A stretch of DNA of 64,000 nucleotides from Rahnella aquatilis CIP 78.65 = ATCC 33071 (GCF_000241955.1 NC_016818.1:2790001-2854000), one strand, 5' to 3'; shown: positions 27,771 through 37,771, counted from the first letter of the stretch. Notes: a model not told the origin generated them from the sequence alone. Translations and numbers: made by a program.

Positions 27771-27982
27771 CGGTTTTCAGAAACGCCGGTTTTAGCCGTA
27801 ATTCCTGCCCTGTTGAGGTGCGTAACCGCCGGGTGACTTTAGGAGCATTCTGTTACCGGAAGGTGACTATCACTCATCGCTCAGCGTGTTATTCGGGTCG
27901 GTTAGCACGTCTTTTGCCCGTCCTGCTATGCTGAATTCTTATTGTTTTGTGATGTTTTTGTTTACTGCATTGAGGTTTCAGC

Positions 27983-29362
27983 ATGTCCGATGAACAGATT
28001 CAGGTGAAAACGCGTGAGCTGTACGCGCAGTTAACGGGCAAAATTTCACTCCCCTGCACGCTGCATGTCAGCGGTACGGGCAATCTTGCGTCTTATTATC
28101 CGGTAACCCCGCTGGTTGCCGCCTCTGTCGCGCTGGCGGGTATCACGGTTTCGCAACTGCTTGCGTTAAGAAACGGCAAACACGATACGGTGACCGTGGA
28201 TCGCCGTCTGGCCTCGTTGTGGTGTAAGACCAGTATCCGGCCTGACGGCTGGGATATACCGCCAGCGTGGGACAGTCTGGCCGGTGATTATGCTACGGCG
28301 GACGGCTGGATCCGTTTGCATACCAATGCCCCCGTGCATCGCAAAGCCGTCGAAACGCTGCTCGGCAAAGCGGAGAACCGGGAGGCGCTGGCGTTGCGGG
28401 TGTTGATGTGGAAAAAAGCAGAACTGGAACAAGCCTTGGTACAGGCGGGTGGATGTGCCGCACAGATGCTCAGCCCGCAAGAATGGCAACAGCATGTCCA
28501 GGGAAAATCGCTGATCGCGGAACCCCTTTTTCAGCATTCGTTATCCGTAAAAGCGGCACCGCCACAATGGGAATTATCCCCGCAACGCCCGCTGGCAGGT
28601 GTGAAAGTACTCGATCTGACGCGGATTATCGCCGGACCGGTGGCAACGCGTTTTCTCGCAGGGCTCGGTGCGGATGTGTTACGTATCGATCCTTTCGGCT
28701 GGGATGAGCCCAGTCAGGAAGCAGATGTCACGCCAGGTAAACACTGCACACGGCTGAACCTGCATAACCCGCAGGACAGGCACCGTTTCGAAGAATTGCT
28801 GCGGGACGCGGATGTGATCGTTCATGGTTATCGCGCTGGCGCGCTGCACAAACTGGGGTACGGCAGTGAGCAACGTCGTACGATTGCGCCGGGGCTGGTG
28901 GATGTGTGCCTGAATGCCTATGGCTGGAACGGGCCGTGGCGCGAACGGCGCGGGTTCGACAGTCTGGTGCAAATGAGCTGCGGGATTGCCGAACAGGGAA
29001 TGCAGAAGTCAGGCAGCCAGAAACCCGTCCCGTTGCCGGTTCAGGCGCTGGATCACGCCACCGGTTATCTGATGGCGGCAGCCGTGCTTCAGGGGCTGGC
29101 GCAGCGCGTGGAAACCGGTCAGGGCAGCGAAACGCGGTTGTCGCTGGCGCGCACGGCCCGCGAGCTGATGGAAAATAACCCGCAAGCGGACAACGAACCG
29201 CCGATCGGTTCCACCGGACAGGCCGATTATTCTGTGGAACCGGAACACACGGTCTGGGGAACCGGCTGGCGTTTACGGCCTCCGGTCTGGCTGGAGAATT
29301 CCCGGCTGGTGTGGGAATTCCCTGCTTCACCGCTCGGTTCCGCACCCGCTATCTGGCGTTAA
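27983..29362 (+). CDS. Family III (CaiB/BaiF-like) CoA-transferase-like protein with two half-domains
   Basis: 459 residues. Residues about 205-400 form a recognisable CoA-transferase III domain: GVKVLDLTRIIAGPVATRFLAGLGADVLRID, the GLVDVCLNAYGWNGPWRERRGFDSLVQ block that carries a plausible catalytic Asp, and VQALDHATGYLMAAAVLQGL. Residues 1-190 resemble the other half of the same fold, with GDYATADGWIRLHTNAPVHRKAVETLLG, so the order of the lobes looks rearranged relative to CaiB. The GAGG site precedes the ATG. No acyl-CoA synthetase or dehydrogenase gene is adjacent, so the substrate is unknown. Confidence 0.75.
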   Translation: MSDEQIQVKTRELYAQLTGKISLPCTLHVSGTGNLASYYPVTPLVAASVALAGITVSQLLALRNGKHDTVTVDRRLASLWCKTSIRPDGWDIPPAWDSLAGDYATADGWIRLHTNAPVHRKAVETLLGKAENREALALRVLMWKKAELEQALVQAGGCAAQMLSPQEWQQHVQGKSLIAEPLFQHSLSVKAAPPQWELSPQRPLAGVKVLDLTRIIAGPVATRFLAGLGADVLRIDPFGWDEPSQEADVTPGKHCTRLNLHNPQDRHRFEELLRDADVIVHGYRAGALHKLGYGSEQRRTIAPGLVDVCLNAYGWNGPWRERRGFDSLVQMSCGIAEQGMQKSGSQKPVPLPVQALDHATGYLMAAAVLQGLAQRVETGQGSETRLSLARTARELMENNPQADNEPPIGSTGQADYSVEPEHTVWGTGWRLRPPVWLENSRLVWEFPASPLGSAPAIWR

Positions 29363-30210
29363 ATCGTCAGAGAAAACGCCGCCTTGCGATACTGCAACGG
29401 CGTTTTACCGATCATCTTTTTAAAACGGGTAATGAAATACGGCGCGTCAGTAAATCCGCATTGCAGTCCGATCTCTTCAACCGAACGGTCGGTGGAGCGC
29501 AGTAACTCACATGCCCGTTTAACCCGCCGCGTGGCGAGGTAATCCTGAATTGAACCACCGGTTTCCTGCCTGAAAACCCGCGAGATATAACTTTCTGACA
29601 GCCCGATGGCCGCCGAGAGTTCCGCCAGAGAAAACTTCTGCACATAATTTTCTTCAATCCACTGCATCACTTTAGAGGCAGTGGTCCGGCTGACGGTTTT
29701 AGGCAATGCGTCTTCTGCAGGCATAAATGCCATCAGTTGCAAAATCAGCAGGGTGATTTCTTCCCACTGATCGGCCTGCGCTTCGGATAACTGATTGAAC
29801 TGTTCGAGAATGACTTCGATATGACTGGCGTATTCGCTGAGATCATAAATGTGTGCGGCACGGTCGGCATTCCACAAGCTGGCGAACCGCGCCCGGCGTT
29901 GCGGAAATGATTGCAGGCAGCCATCCAGCAACTGGTGATCCAGATGGATGGTGGTACGCAAATACAGGTTCTTTTCACCGGCCTCGACAAATACTTTGTG
30001 CAGTTTAAAAGGCGGAAAGACAAATAGCCGCCCGGGGCGCAGCGTGTATTGCTGATTGTCCACGATGACAATGCCGTAACCCTGACTGACGAAAAGTAAT
30101 TCCAGACACTGATGCCAGTGGAAATAATTAGCACTTCCGCGGTTCATCCGGTTAAAAGAAACCTGACGTTCATTAAGGGCAATGCGTTCCAGATAATCAG
30201 ATACCGGCAT
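29359..30210 (-). CDS. AraC-family regulator (cupin sensor), probable activator of the uronate operon
   Basis: 283 residues. The N-terminal cupin-type sensor begins with FHWHQCLELLFVSQGYGIVIVDNQQYTLRPGRLFVFPPFKLH. The C-terminal DNA-binding domain has two helix-turn-helix motifs, FSLAELSAAIGLSESYISRVFRQETG and SVEEIGLQCGFTDAPYFITRFKKMIG. The ATG at 30210 follows GAGGG and is chosen over an upstream extension to 30264. It overlaps the CoA-transferase gene end by four bases on the opposite strand. It is divergent from the DUF2264-MFS-GH88 operon, the obvious target, with a sugar as likely inducer. Confidence 0.88.
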   Translation of the reverse strand: MPVSDYLERIALNERQVSFNRMNRGSANYFHWHQCLELLFVSQGYGIVIVDNQQYTLRPGRLFVFPPFKLHKVFVEAGEKNLYLRTTIHLDHQLLDGCLQSFPQRRARFASLWNADRAAHIYDLSEYASHIEVILEQFNQLSEAQADQWEEITLLILQLMAFMPAEDALPKTVSRTTASKVMQWIEENYVQKFSLAELSAAIGLSESYISRVFRQETGGSIQDYLATRRVKRACELLRSTDRSVEEIGLQCGFTDAPYFITRFKKMIGKTPLQYRKAAFSLTI

Positions 30211-30470
30211 TCCAGTTTCCCTCAGTTCATTTTTACGCCATTGACGGCAAGGACAACAAAACACAATTTTCAGTCAGCTTTTTATAATTTAAGCCGTTTT
30301 AGTCGCGGTTTAATAATCACAATTTCAAAAATCACGCCATTCTGTGAAGCACGTAACAATCAGTGTTTCTCAGTTCTCTATATTTCACTCGCAGCACAGA
30401 GAATTGAAATAATATTTCAAATTAATAAACCCTTATTTTCTGCTTCCCTCATGTCACCGGGAGAGTTTTT

Positions 30471-32309
30471 ATGACGCTGAAAAAAGTGAACATCAATAAT
30501 CCGTTGCAGACCCGCGATGAGGTGCAGCATCTGCTGAAAGAGTTGCTTGCGGCGGTGTCACCTTATACAGAAGAAGGCAAAAGCGGCATCAGTCTCGGGA
30601 ATTCCACCACCCATTACGGCAAAGAGATTGCCAAAATGGAAGCACTGTCACGCATGCTGTGGGGAATTTTCCCGCTGCTGGCCGGTGGCGGTGAATGTGA
30701 AAATTTGCCTTTTTATCTGAATGCCATTCGTTTCGGCACGGATCCGCAGCATCCGCAATACTGGGGGAAAATCCGTGATTTCGATCAGCGCTGTGTGGAA
30801 ATGGCGGCGTTTGGTGTCGGGCTGACGCTGCTGAATAAGCAACTGTTGCAGCATTTCAGCGCGCAGGAACAGCAAAATCTGGCGGACTGGCTGAACCAGG
30901 GACGAGACGCCATCATCCCGAATAATAACTGGAATTTCTTTCCGGTCATGGTGCAGATGGGCTTTAAAGTGTCCGGATTGCCCTGGGACAGCGACGCCGT
31001 CGCAGCGCGCTTTGCGCTGATGGAAGATTATTATCTCGGCGATGGCTGGTATTCCGACGGCCCCGGCAGACCGCGTGATTACTACATTTCGATGGCGTTT
31101 CATTATTACGGGTTGCTGTACGCACAGAATATGGCGGATGTGGATGCACCGCGTGCGGTCATGCTGCGTGAACGGGCACAATGTTTCGCACAGGATTTCA
31201 TTACGATGTTTTCTGCGGGCGGCGCGGCGGTGCCTTTCGGACGCAGCCTGGCCTATCGTTTTGCCGAAGCAGCGTTCTGGAGTGCGGCGGCGTACAGCAA
31301 ACTGGATGTGTTCACCCCGGGCATCATCAAGGGGCTGATTTTACGTCATCTGCGCCACTGGCTGAAAGAGCCGATTTTCGACCGCGACGGCGTGCTGAGT
31401 ATTGGTTATCACACGCCGAATCTGGTGATGGCTGAAGACTATAACGCGCCGGGTTCACCTTACTGGGCATGCAAACTGTTCCTGGTGCTGGCATTGCCGC
31501 CGGACGATGCCTTCTGGCAGGCAGAAGAAGCCCCGCTTCCGACATTGTCCGATACTCACTGCATTCCTCACGCCAGCCAGATTCTGACCCGCGACGCCGA
31601 AGGCCAGCATGTCGTGATGCTCACCTCCGGCCAGCTTGAGCTGAATAATTTTGTCAATACCGAAGCCAAATACACCAAATTCGCCTATTCCAGCCAGTTC
31701 GGGTTCACGTTAGATCGCGGCCGGTACGGGCTCAATCATGCCGGTTGCGATTCGATGCTGATGCTCTCTGAAGGCGACGGCTATTACCGCGGACGCCGGG
31801 ACTGTGCCGATACCCGCATCACCGGCGAAATGATTTATTCCCGCTGGCTGCCATGGCGCGACGTATCGGTGCGTACCTGGCTTATTCCCTGCGGCGACTG
31901 GCATCTGCGGGTTCATCACATCGAAAATCAGCGTCCGCTGGAGACAGCGGAAGGCGGTTTTGCGGTAATGCAGGAGCCTTCAACACAAACGCAGCAGTTG
32001 GCAGAAAAACGTGCGGTCACGGTCACGGCGCGCAACGGCATCAGCCGGATTGTCGCGCTTGAAGACGGCTCGTCGCGCGAAGCCTCCACCGTTGTCACGC
32101 CGCCCAACAGCAGCATTATGTTCGCCGAAACCGCCGCCATTCCGGTGCTGAAAAATGCCCTGCCTGCGGGTTCTCACTGGCTGATCACCGCCGTTTGCGC
32201 CTCGGCCAGCACGGATATCCGCGACATCACGCTACCGGAAGTTTCCCGTGAGGGGCAGTTGCTGCGCTGGCAATATCCGGGTCATAACGGACAAATCATT
32301 TTGGCTTAA
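30471..32309 (+). CDS. DUF2264 family protein, probable uronate-acting glycoside hydrolase
   Basis: 612 residues. The N-terminal two thirds show DUF2264 features: MEALSRMLWGIFPLLAGGG, NNNWNFFPVMVQMGFK and DYYLGDGWYSDGPGRPRDYYISMAFHYYGLLYA, consistent with an alpha/alpha toroid. The C-terminal part is beta-rich. DUF2264 proteins have been linked to beta-glucuronidase-type glycoside hydrolases (CAZy GH154); I apply this by family and context, not by a visible catalytic residue. It has no signal peptide, so it is cytoplasmic. It heads the operon with a sugar symporter and a GH88 enzyme, so it probably acts on an imported oligosaccharide. Confidence 0.82.
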   Translation: MTLKKVNINNPLQTRDEVQHLLKELLAAVSPYTEEGKSGISLGNSTTHYGKEIAKMEALSRMLWGIFPLLAGGGECENLPFYLNAIRFGTDPQHPQYWGKIRDFDQRCVEMAAFGVGLTLLNKQLLQHFSAQEQQNLADWLNQGRDAIIPNNNWNFFPVMVQMGFKVSGLPWDSDAVAARFALMEDYYLGDGWYSDGPGRPRDYYISMAFHYYGLLYAQNMADVDAPRAVMLRERAQCFAQDFITMFSAGGAAVPFGRSLAYRFAEAAFWSAAAYSKLDVFTPGIIKGLILRHLRHWLKEPIFDRDGVLSIGYHTPNLVMAEDYNAPGSPYWACKLFLVLALPPDDAFWQAEEAPLPTLSDTHCIPHASQILTRDAEGQHVVMLTSGQLELNNFVNTEAKYTKFAYSSQFGFTLDRGRYGLNHAGCDSMLMLSEGDGYYRGRRDCADTRITGEMIYSRWLPWRDVSVRTWLIPCGDWHLRVHHIENQRPLETAEGGFAVMQEPSTQTQQLAEKRAVTVTARNGISRIVALEDGSSREASTVVTPPNSSIMFAETAAIPVLKNALPAGSHWLITAVCASASTDIRDITLPEVSREGQLLRWQYPGHNGQIILA

Positions 32310-32337
32310 ACGCCAATACCCGTTTTCAGGAGTCACT

Positions 32338-33627
32338 ATGAAAGCCATAAAAACAGCCAGTAAAACGGCTTACTACAAAATGAGCAGCTTTATATTCCTG
32401 TATTTCTTCACCTGGTCTTCAAGCTTCGGGCTATATGCCTTGTGGCTGGGGCAAAAAGCCGGGCTCGACAGTGTCAGTATCGGCACGGTGTTTGCCGTTA
32501 ACGGTGTGTTCGCGGTGATCATGAAGCCGGTGTATGGCTATATCATGGACAAAATCGGCATGAGCAAATCTCTGCTGTACTTTGTCGTGCTGGTTTCCGC
32601 CCTGATGGCACCGTTCTTTATTTTCGTTTATCAGCCCCTGCTGGACAGCCATCTGATGCTCGGGATTATCGTCGGTGCGCTGTATCTGAGCCTCGGCTGG
32701 TACGCCGGTGTCGCAGCCTCCGAATCTTATGCTGACCGCTTCAGCCGCCTGTATCACATGGAGTTCGGGCAGGTCCGCATGTGGGGATCACTCGGCTGGG
32801 CGCTGGCCGCGTCTTTTTCCGGCGTGCTGTTTAATCTCTCCCCGGCCTGGAACTTCGGGCTGAGCAGCGCCACCTCGCTGGTTATGCTGGCGGTGTTGCT
32901 GTCGTTGAAAATCGGCGATGAAGAACTTAAAAATAATGACGTGATTTCACAGCAAAAGATCGTGTTCAGCGATGTGATTTTGCTGCTCAAAAACCGCAAG
33001 TTCTGGATGTTCTCGCTCTATGTCGCCGGTGTTGCGTGGATGATGTTTGTCGCCGAACAGCAATTCTCACGCTATTTCGTCACCTTCTTTGACACCAAAG
33101 AGCAAGGCAACGCCTGGTACGGTTATCTGAGCACCGTACAGTCCGGCCTCGAATTCCTGATGATGATGGTGATCCCTTTCCTGGTGAATTATTTCGGTGC
33201 CAAGAAAAGCCTGCTGCTGGTCGGCGCGCTGGTGGGATTGCGCCTGATTGCTTCCGGGCTGACCAATGATCCGCTGCTGATTTCGATTATCAAACCGTTC
33301 TACGGGCTGGAAATCGCGCTGCTGCTGGTGTCGGTGTTCAAATACATCGCCGAGCATTTCAGCAAACGCGTCAATGCCACCATGTATCTGCTGGGCTATC
33401 AGGCCATGATTTATGTCGGCTCGATTGTTGTCGCGCCCCCTGCAGGTTACTTCTACGACCGCATCGGTTTTGAACACACGTATCTGATTATGGGCGGTAT
33501 CGCACTGTGCTTTACGCTGATTTCCGCCTTCACACTATCCGCCTGTCACAGCCTGCGATCAGGCACCCCCGTGCCTGCGGTACAGGCTGAAGTTGAAACT
33601 ATTGGAATGGAAAGGGAGAAGGTATGA
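32338..33627 (+). CDS. Oligosaccharide:H+ symporter (LacY/RafB/RhiT-like MFS)
   Basis: 429 residues with 12 predicted helices. The N terminus KMSSFIFLYFFTWSSSFGLYALWLGQKAG and the loop EFGQVRMWGSLGWALAASFSG are typical of the oligosaccharide:H+ symporter family, which includes LacY and the rhamnogalacturonide transporter RhiT. The ATG at 32338 follows TCAGGAG; a 30-residue upstream extension inside the previous gene is rejected. It overlaps the GH88 gene by four bases (ATGA). It should import the oligosaccharide that its two neighbours cleave. Confidence 0.88.
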   Translation: MKAIKTASKTAYYKMSSFIFLYFFTWSSSFGLYALWLGQKAGLDSVSIGTVFAVNGVFAVIMKPVYGYIMDKIGMSKSLLYFVVLVSALMAPFFIFVYQPLLDSHLMLGIIVGALYLSLGWYAGVAASESYADRFSRLYHMEFGQVRMWGSLGWALAASFSGVLFNLSPAWNFGLSSATSLVMLAVLLSLKIGDEELKNNDVISQQKIVFSDVILLLKNRKFWMFSLYVAGVAWMMFVAEQQFSRYFVTFFDTKEQGNAWYGYLSTVQSGLEFLMMMVIPFLVNYFGAKKSLLLVGALVGLRLIASGLTNDPLLISIIKPFYGLEIALLLVSVFKYIAEHFSKRVNATMYLLGYQAMIYVGSIVVAPPAGYFYDRIGFEHTYLIMGGIALCFTLISAFTLSACHSLRSGTPVPAVQAEVETIGMEREKV

Positions 33628-34814
33628 CTATCACCATCGCGAAAGAGACGTTATTACCCGTGGAACTGAATCAGCTGGACAGGATCGCCTTTGCACAAAA
33701 GATGCAGCGGGCGCGCCAGACCGTGCTGAGCAAAATTTCCCGAAATCTGGAGAAGTTCGGCGATAAGTTCCCGGCGGAAACCTGCGAAAACGGCCATTAC
33801 CCGCTGACAGAGAATGTGGAATGGACCACCAGTTTCTGGACCGGTCAGCTGTGGCTGGCGTGGGAAATGACCGGCGATAACCGTTACCGGCTGGCGGCAG
33901 AAAAGCAGGTGACGTCGTTTGGTAACCGTATCGCCAACCGCCTTGATACCGCGACGCATGACCTCGGTTTTCTCTACAGCCTCTCGTGCGTCAGCGCGTA
34001 CAAACTGACCGGCAACCGGCAGGCGCGTGGTTTTGCGCTGCTGGCGGCTGAAGCGCTGATGGAACGTTTTAATGCCCAGGCAAAAATCATTCAGGCATGG
34101 GGCGACCTGGATGACCCTGAACAGGCGGGCCGCATGATTATCGACTGCAATATGAACCTGCCCCTGTTGTACTGGGCGAGCGAGCAAACCGGTGAACCGC
34201 GCTTCGCCGATGCCGCCCGCGCCCATGCAGAGCAGGCGGCGAAATACATTGTGCGCCCCGACGCCTCGACCTATCACACATATTACATGGATACCGTGAC
34301 CGGCGAGCCGCGTTTTGGCAATACGCATCAGGGATATGCTGATGACTCCTGCTGGTCACGCGGTCAGGCCTGGGGCATCTACGGTTTTCTGCTCAGCTAT
34401 CGTTATACCGGCGACGAAGACCAGGTCGAGCTGTCACGGCGTCTGGCACATTATTTCCTTAACCGCTTACCGCAAGACGATGTTTGCCACTGGGATTTGG
34501 CGCTGCTCGGTACCGATGCTGTTCGTGACAGTTCGGCTGCGGCTATAGCCGTCTGCGGCCTGCTGAGTCTGGCCACCGCGCTGCCAGCCACCGATGATAA
34601 ACGCGCAAGCTATGAAGAAATGGCGCTGCGTATTATGGATTCACTGACTGAGAATTATCTTACCGGTGAGCAGGAAGATTGTGACGGTTTGCTTAAGCAT
34701 TCTGTCTATCACATGGCGAGCGGTAAAGGCGTTGATGAGTGTTGCAGCTGGGGCGACTATTTTTATGTCGAAGCCCTGACTCGCGTGACGCAGTGCTGGC
34801 AGTCCTACTGGTAA
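33624..34814 (+). CDS. GH88 unsaturated glucuronyl hydrolase
   Basis: 396 residues of the alpha6/alpha6 barrel GH88 family. These enzymes hydrate the double bond of 4,5-unsaturated uronic acid at the non-reducing end of oligosaccharides made by polysaccharide lyases. Key regions are VEWTTSFWTGQLWLAWEMTGD near residues 70-90, THDLGFLYSLS with the first catalytic Asp, IIDCNMNLPLLYWAS with the second, and DDSCWSRGQAWGIYGFLLSYRYTGD. No signal peptide, so cytoplasmic. Coupled to the symporter by an ATGA overlap. Probable substrate is an unsaturated uronate disaccharide, type not determined. Confidence 0.92.
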   Translation: MTITIAKETLLPVELNQLDRIAFAQKMQRARQTVLSKISRNLEKFGDKFPAETCENGHYPLTENVEWTTSFWTGQLWLAWEMTGDNRYRLAAEKQVTSFGNRIANRLDTATHDLGFLYSLSCVSAYKLTGNRQARGFALLAAEALMERFNAQAKIIQAWGDLDDPEQAGRMIIDCNMNLPLLYWASEQTGEPRFADAARAHAEQAAKYIVRPDASTYHTYYMDTVTGEPRFGNTHQGYADDSCWSRGQAWGIYGFLLSYRYTGDEDQVELSRRLAHYFLNRLPQDDVCHWDLALLGTDAVRDSSAAAIAVCGLLSLATALPATDDKRASYEEMALRIMDSLTENYLTGEQEDCDGLLKHSVYHMASGKGVDECCSWGDYFYVEALTRVTQCWQSYW

Positions 34815-34821
34815 TCTCTGT

Positions 34822-34845
34822 GACGCAGTGTTTACGCACTGCGTC
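34822..34845 (+). terminator. Probable terminator of the DUF2264-MFS-GH88 operon
   Basis: Perfect 9-bp stem GACGCAGTG/CACTGCGTC with a six-base loop, 8 bp after the GH88 stop. The downstream T content is weak (CGGTTTATCT). Confidence 0.6.
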
Positions 34846-34978
34846 CGGTTTATCTGCCATTTTTCATTCGTGAATTGTTTTTAAGCATAAGCGGGGTTAT
34901 CCGCATATTGTTATGTGTGCTGGCGTGTTACCGTAACATTCAAATCAATTAACTTTTCTTGTATGCCGTTACATCCAT

Positions 34979-34992
34979 TAAGAATAATCTTA
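34979..34992 (+). promoter_or_regulatory. RcsAB box upstream of rcsA
   Basis: TAAGAATAATCTTA matches the RcsAB consensus TAAGAATATTCCTA at 12 of 14 positions, with the conserved GAA and TC in place. It lies about 210 bp before the rcsA start, similar to the arrangement in E. coli where RcsA activates its own gene with RcsB. The region around it is AT-rich, which would suit H-NS silencing as known for rcsA. Confidence 0.7.
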
Positions 34993-35203
34993 ATTCACTC
35001 CTTTTTTTGTTCAGTCACACAGTAAATTGTGACATAAACCAAATTTATCAAAACTCTCCCTGCCCCTTAAGGGGTAAATAAATCACTTCCAACAATTCAT
35101 TTTTCATGCAAAAAGTAGAGTCAGCACGCAGTTTGTACATTTTGTGCTGACACCAAAGAATCCAATCATTATGCAGAACAGGGACGTCCTATGAGGACTT
35201 ACT

Positions 35204-35818
35204 ATGCAAACGATAATCTTGGATCCATGCCGGTATACGCGTCTCGGATTGCAACAATTTCTCGCCAGTGAACAAGACATCAGTTACATCAGCCATTTTG
35301 AGCAACTTCCGGAGGGTTGCAGCAAACTGGATCCTTCCCTTGTTTTTATTAACGAGGATTGCATATCGTCTCATTCAGGTAATAAAGAACGTCTGGGGGA
35401 ACTGATCACTGAATATCCTGATACGCTGTTTTTTATTTTTATGTCCCGTACACGTATTCATTTCGAAGAGTATATTTTTGTTCGTAAGAACGTCATTATC
35501 ACCTCGAAATCCATTAAGGCCGGTACGCTTAAGCAGTTAATGAATCATCCGTTATTACCGCAGGCGCAGGATCCCGCCGGCAGCGGAATGCTCGATACCC
35601 GGCCCGTGATGCTCAGTCGCTCTGAATCAGCGATGCTCAGAATGTGGATGTCCGGCAACGGCACCCTTGAAATATCCGACAAGTTACAAATTAAAACCAA
35701 AACGGTGTCTTCCTATAAGGGAAATATTAAAAGGAAAATAAAATCACCGAATAAACATATTATTTATCACGTCGTCCGTTTATGTGATCAGCTTACCAAC
35801 GGCCTCTACGTAAATTAA
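35204..35818 (+). CDS. rcsA: RcsA, colanic acid/capsule co-activator (LuxR-type)
   Basis: 204 residues, collinear with E. coli RcsA (207). Diagnostic blocks are the N terminus IILDPCRYTRLGLQQFL, VFINEDC, FEEYIFVRKNVIITSKSIKAGTL and the LuxR-type DNA-binding end LSRSESAMLRMWMSGNGTLEISDKL, then IKTKTVSSYKGNIKRKIKS and HIIYHVVRL. RcsA has a receiver-like domain without a phosphorylation site and works as an RcsB partner at capsule, flagellar and its own promoters. It is normally degraded by Lon. An RcsAB box sits upstream, and dsrB, its usual neighbour in E. coli, lies 2 kb downstream after a chemoreceptor. Confidence 0.93.
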   Translation: MQTIILDPCRYTRLGLQQFLASEQDISYISHFEQLPEGCSKLDPSLVFINEDCISSHSGNKERLGELITEYPDTLFFIFMSRTRIHFEEYIFVRKNVIITSKSIKAGTLKQLMNHPLLPQAQDPAGSGMLDTRPVMLSRSESAMLRMWMSGNGTLEISDKLQIKTKTVSSYKGNIKRKIKSPNKHIIYHVVRLCDQLTNGLYVN

Positions 35819-36070
35819 TCTCCCCCGCCCTTCTCGTTTGGCTTCCTGCTACAGGCTGCGCAAGGGCGTGGCCTGTAGAAATCCGGGTTAATCTCTGAAA
35901 ATGAGATCTCCGCCACAAATATAAACTGAATCCCTCCGCCGGATTGCCGATGACACCTTATGGCGATTTTTTCGTCACGACCGGACTTGCCCGCTGGCAA
36001 TGCCTTTATCGCTGTCACTGACCGCCCGGAACAGGCGGTATGCAGGATCAATTGAGCGGAACAAAATAAA

Positions 36071-37771
36071 ATGGATACTCCTACACACTTAACGACCAGA
36101 ACTTCTTTTATCAGCAATATTCGCCTTATTACCCTGATTAGCCTGATTCTTACCGGGATCCTTTTCCTTTTTGCAGTTTCCATCGGCACCTCCGGCTTCT
36201 TTCTCAAGCAAAGTAATGCCGCGCTGGCAAACGCGACCCAGGAACTGCAAATCCGCCTGGCGCTTTCCAACAGTTCAAACCATCTGCGTACCGCCCGTCT
36301 GTTGCTGATTCAGGCCGCTGCGGCCGCGCGTATTGGCGATCAGGATGTGTTTAACCAAAACCTCAAGGACGCTGCCAGCCGTATTAAACAGTCGCAAACT
36401 TCATTTGATACGTATATCAACCGGCCAAATAAAACCGATAAAGATCGGGCGCTCGATGAGCCGCTGAAAAAAGCCTACGACGCCTATCTGACCCAAGGCA
36501 TGGCACCGATGCTGGAATCGGCCAAACAGGCACATTTCGAGGAAGTGATTTCTCAGGAAGCGGAAACGGTACGTGGTCTGGATCTCGCCAATAATATCCC
36601 GCTGCTGGCGGCGATTGCCTATCGCACCGAAACCGCTAACGCTATCAATGATAAAGCGCAGCGTAATGCCGTGCTCGGTTATACCCTGATGGGCGGCGGG
36701 TTCCTGCTGGCGCTGGTGCTGACCTTCATCACTTACCTGGTCATGCGCAAAGTGATTATTCATCCGCTGAACCGGATGGTGATGCGCATTCAGAAAATTG
36801 CCGGGGGAGACCTGACGCAGCCCATACAAGCGCATGGCCGGAATGAAATCGGCGTGCTGAGCAACAATGTTGACCAGATGCAACGTTCGCTGGCGTCAAC
36901 GGTGCTGACCGTGCGTGAAGGTGCGGTGTCTATTTATCAGGGGTCGACAGAAATTGCTTCGGGCAATACCGATTTATCATCGCGTACCGAACAACAGGCG
37001 GCGGCACTGGAAGAAACGGCTGCCAGCATGGAACAGCTGACGGCGACGGTGAAACAGAACTCCGAAAACGCCCATCACGCCAGCAAACTGGCTGCCGATG
37101 CCTCAAATAAAGCGCAAAAAGGCGGAAATATCGTCGCAGACGTTGTCAGTACCATGGATAAAATTTCCCGCAGCTCAACTAAAATCGCTGAAATTACCAA
37201 TGTGATCAACAGCATCGCTTTCCAGACAAACATTCTGGCGCTCAATGCCGCCGTAGAAGCTGCACGCGCCGGTGAACAGGGGCGCGGATTTGCAGTGGTG
37301 GCCAGCGAAGTGCGCAGCCTTGCACAACGAAGTGCACAGGCGGCAAAAGAAATCGAAGCGCTGATTGAAGAATCCGTCGATTACGTCGGCGAAGGCAGCA
37401 TTCTGGTAGGCGATGCGGGTGACACGATGTCCGAAATTGTCACCGCGGTCAGCCATGTGACGGATATCATGGGCGAAATCGCTTCGGCATCGGATGAACA
37501 AAGTCGCGGGATCAGTCAGGTCAGCCAGGCAGTATCAGAAATGGATGGTGTCACGCAGCAAAACGCCTCGCTGGTGCAGGAAGCATCGGCAGCCGCCGCG
37601 TCACTGGAAGAACAGGCCGCGCGCCTGACACAGGCTGTGGCGGTGTTCCGTCTGGATGGCAACACACGCAGTGTACAGCCACAGCCCCCGGCATCCTCCC
37701 GCGCCCTGCCCGGTCCGGCTTCCCGGTCGTCAAAAGGGGTGAACGATGAGCCGAACTGGGAAACGTTCTGA
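36071..37771 (+). CDS. Methyl-accepting chemotaxis protein (Tar/Tsr-like, with NWETF tail)
   Basis: 566-residue transmembrane receptor. TM1 ([21 protein letters not shown]) is followed by a four-helix periplasmic sensor of about 160 residues, TM2 ([23 protein letters not shown]) and a HAMP domain ([25 protein letters not shown]). The signalling tip [50 protein letters not shown] is textbook. The protein ends in NWETF, the pentapeptide that tethers CheR and CheB, so it is a full-length high-abundance-type receptor. The ligand is unknown. It stands alone between rcsA and dsrB, an unusual place for a chemoreceptor. Confidence 0.95.
   Translation: MDTPTHLTTRTSFISNIRLITLISLILTGILFLFAVSIGTSGFFLKQSNAALANATQELQIRLALSNSSNHLRTARLLLIQAAAAARIGDQDVFNQNLKDAASRIKQSQTSFDTYINRPNKTDKDRALDEPLKKAYDAYLTQGMAPMLESAKQAHFEEVISQEAETVRGLDLANNIPLLAAIAYRTETANAINDKAQRNAVLGYTLMGGGFLLALVLTFITYLVMRKVIIHPLNRMVMRIQKIAGGDLTQPIQAHGRNEIGVLSNNVDQMQRSLASTVLTVREGAVSIYQGSTEIASGNTDLSSRTEQQAAALEETAASMEQLTATVKQNSENAHHASKLAADASNKAQKGGNIVADVVSTMDKISRSSTKIAEITNVINSIAFQTNILALNAAVEAARAGEQGRGFAVVASEVRSLAQRSAQAAKEIEALIEESVDYVGEGSILVGDAGDTMSEIVTAVSHVTDIMGEIASASDEQSRGISQVSQAVSEMDGVTQQNASLVQEASAAAASLEEQAARLTQAVAVFRLDGNTRSVQPQPPASSRALPGPASRSSKGVNDEPNWETF

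Noticed and set aside
30112..30474. Frame in the AraC/DUF2264 spacer
   Set aside because: No ribosome site, low-complexity translation, overlaps the regulator start and operon promoter.
35819..36070. DsrA small RNA near rcsA and dsrB
   Set aside because: The expected DsrA sequence and terminator are not recognisable; the hairpin at 35849-35878 (CTACAGGC/GCCTGTAG) lacks a T-run.
35815..36270. Minus-strand frame over the rcsA end and chemoreceptor start
   Set aside because: Antisense to the receptor signal anchor; no start signal or family match.
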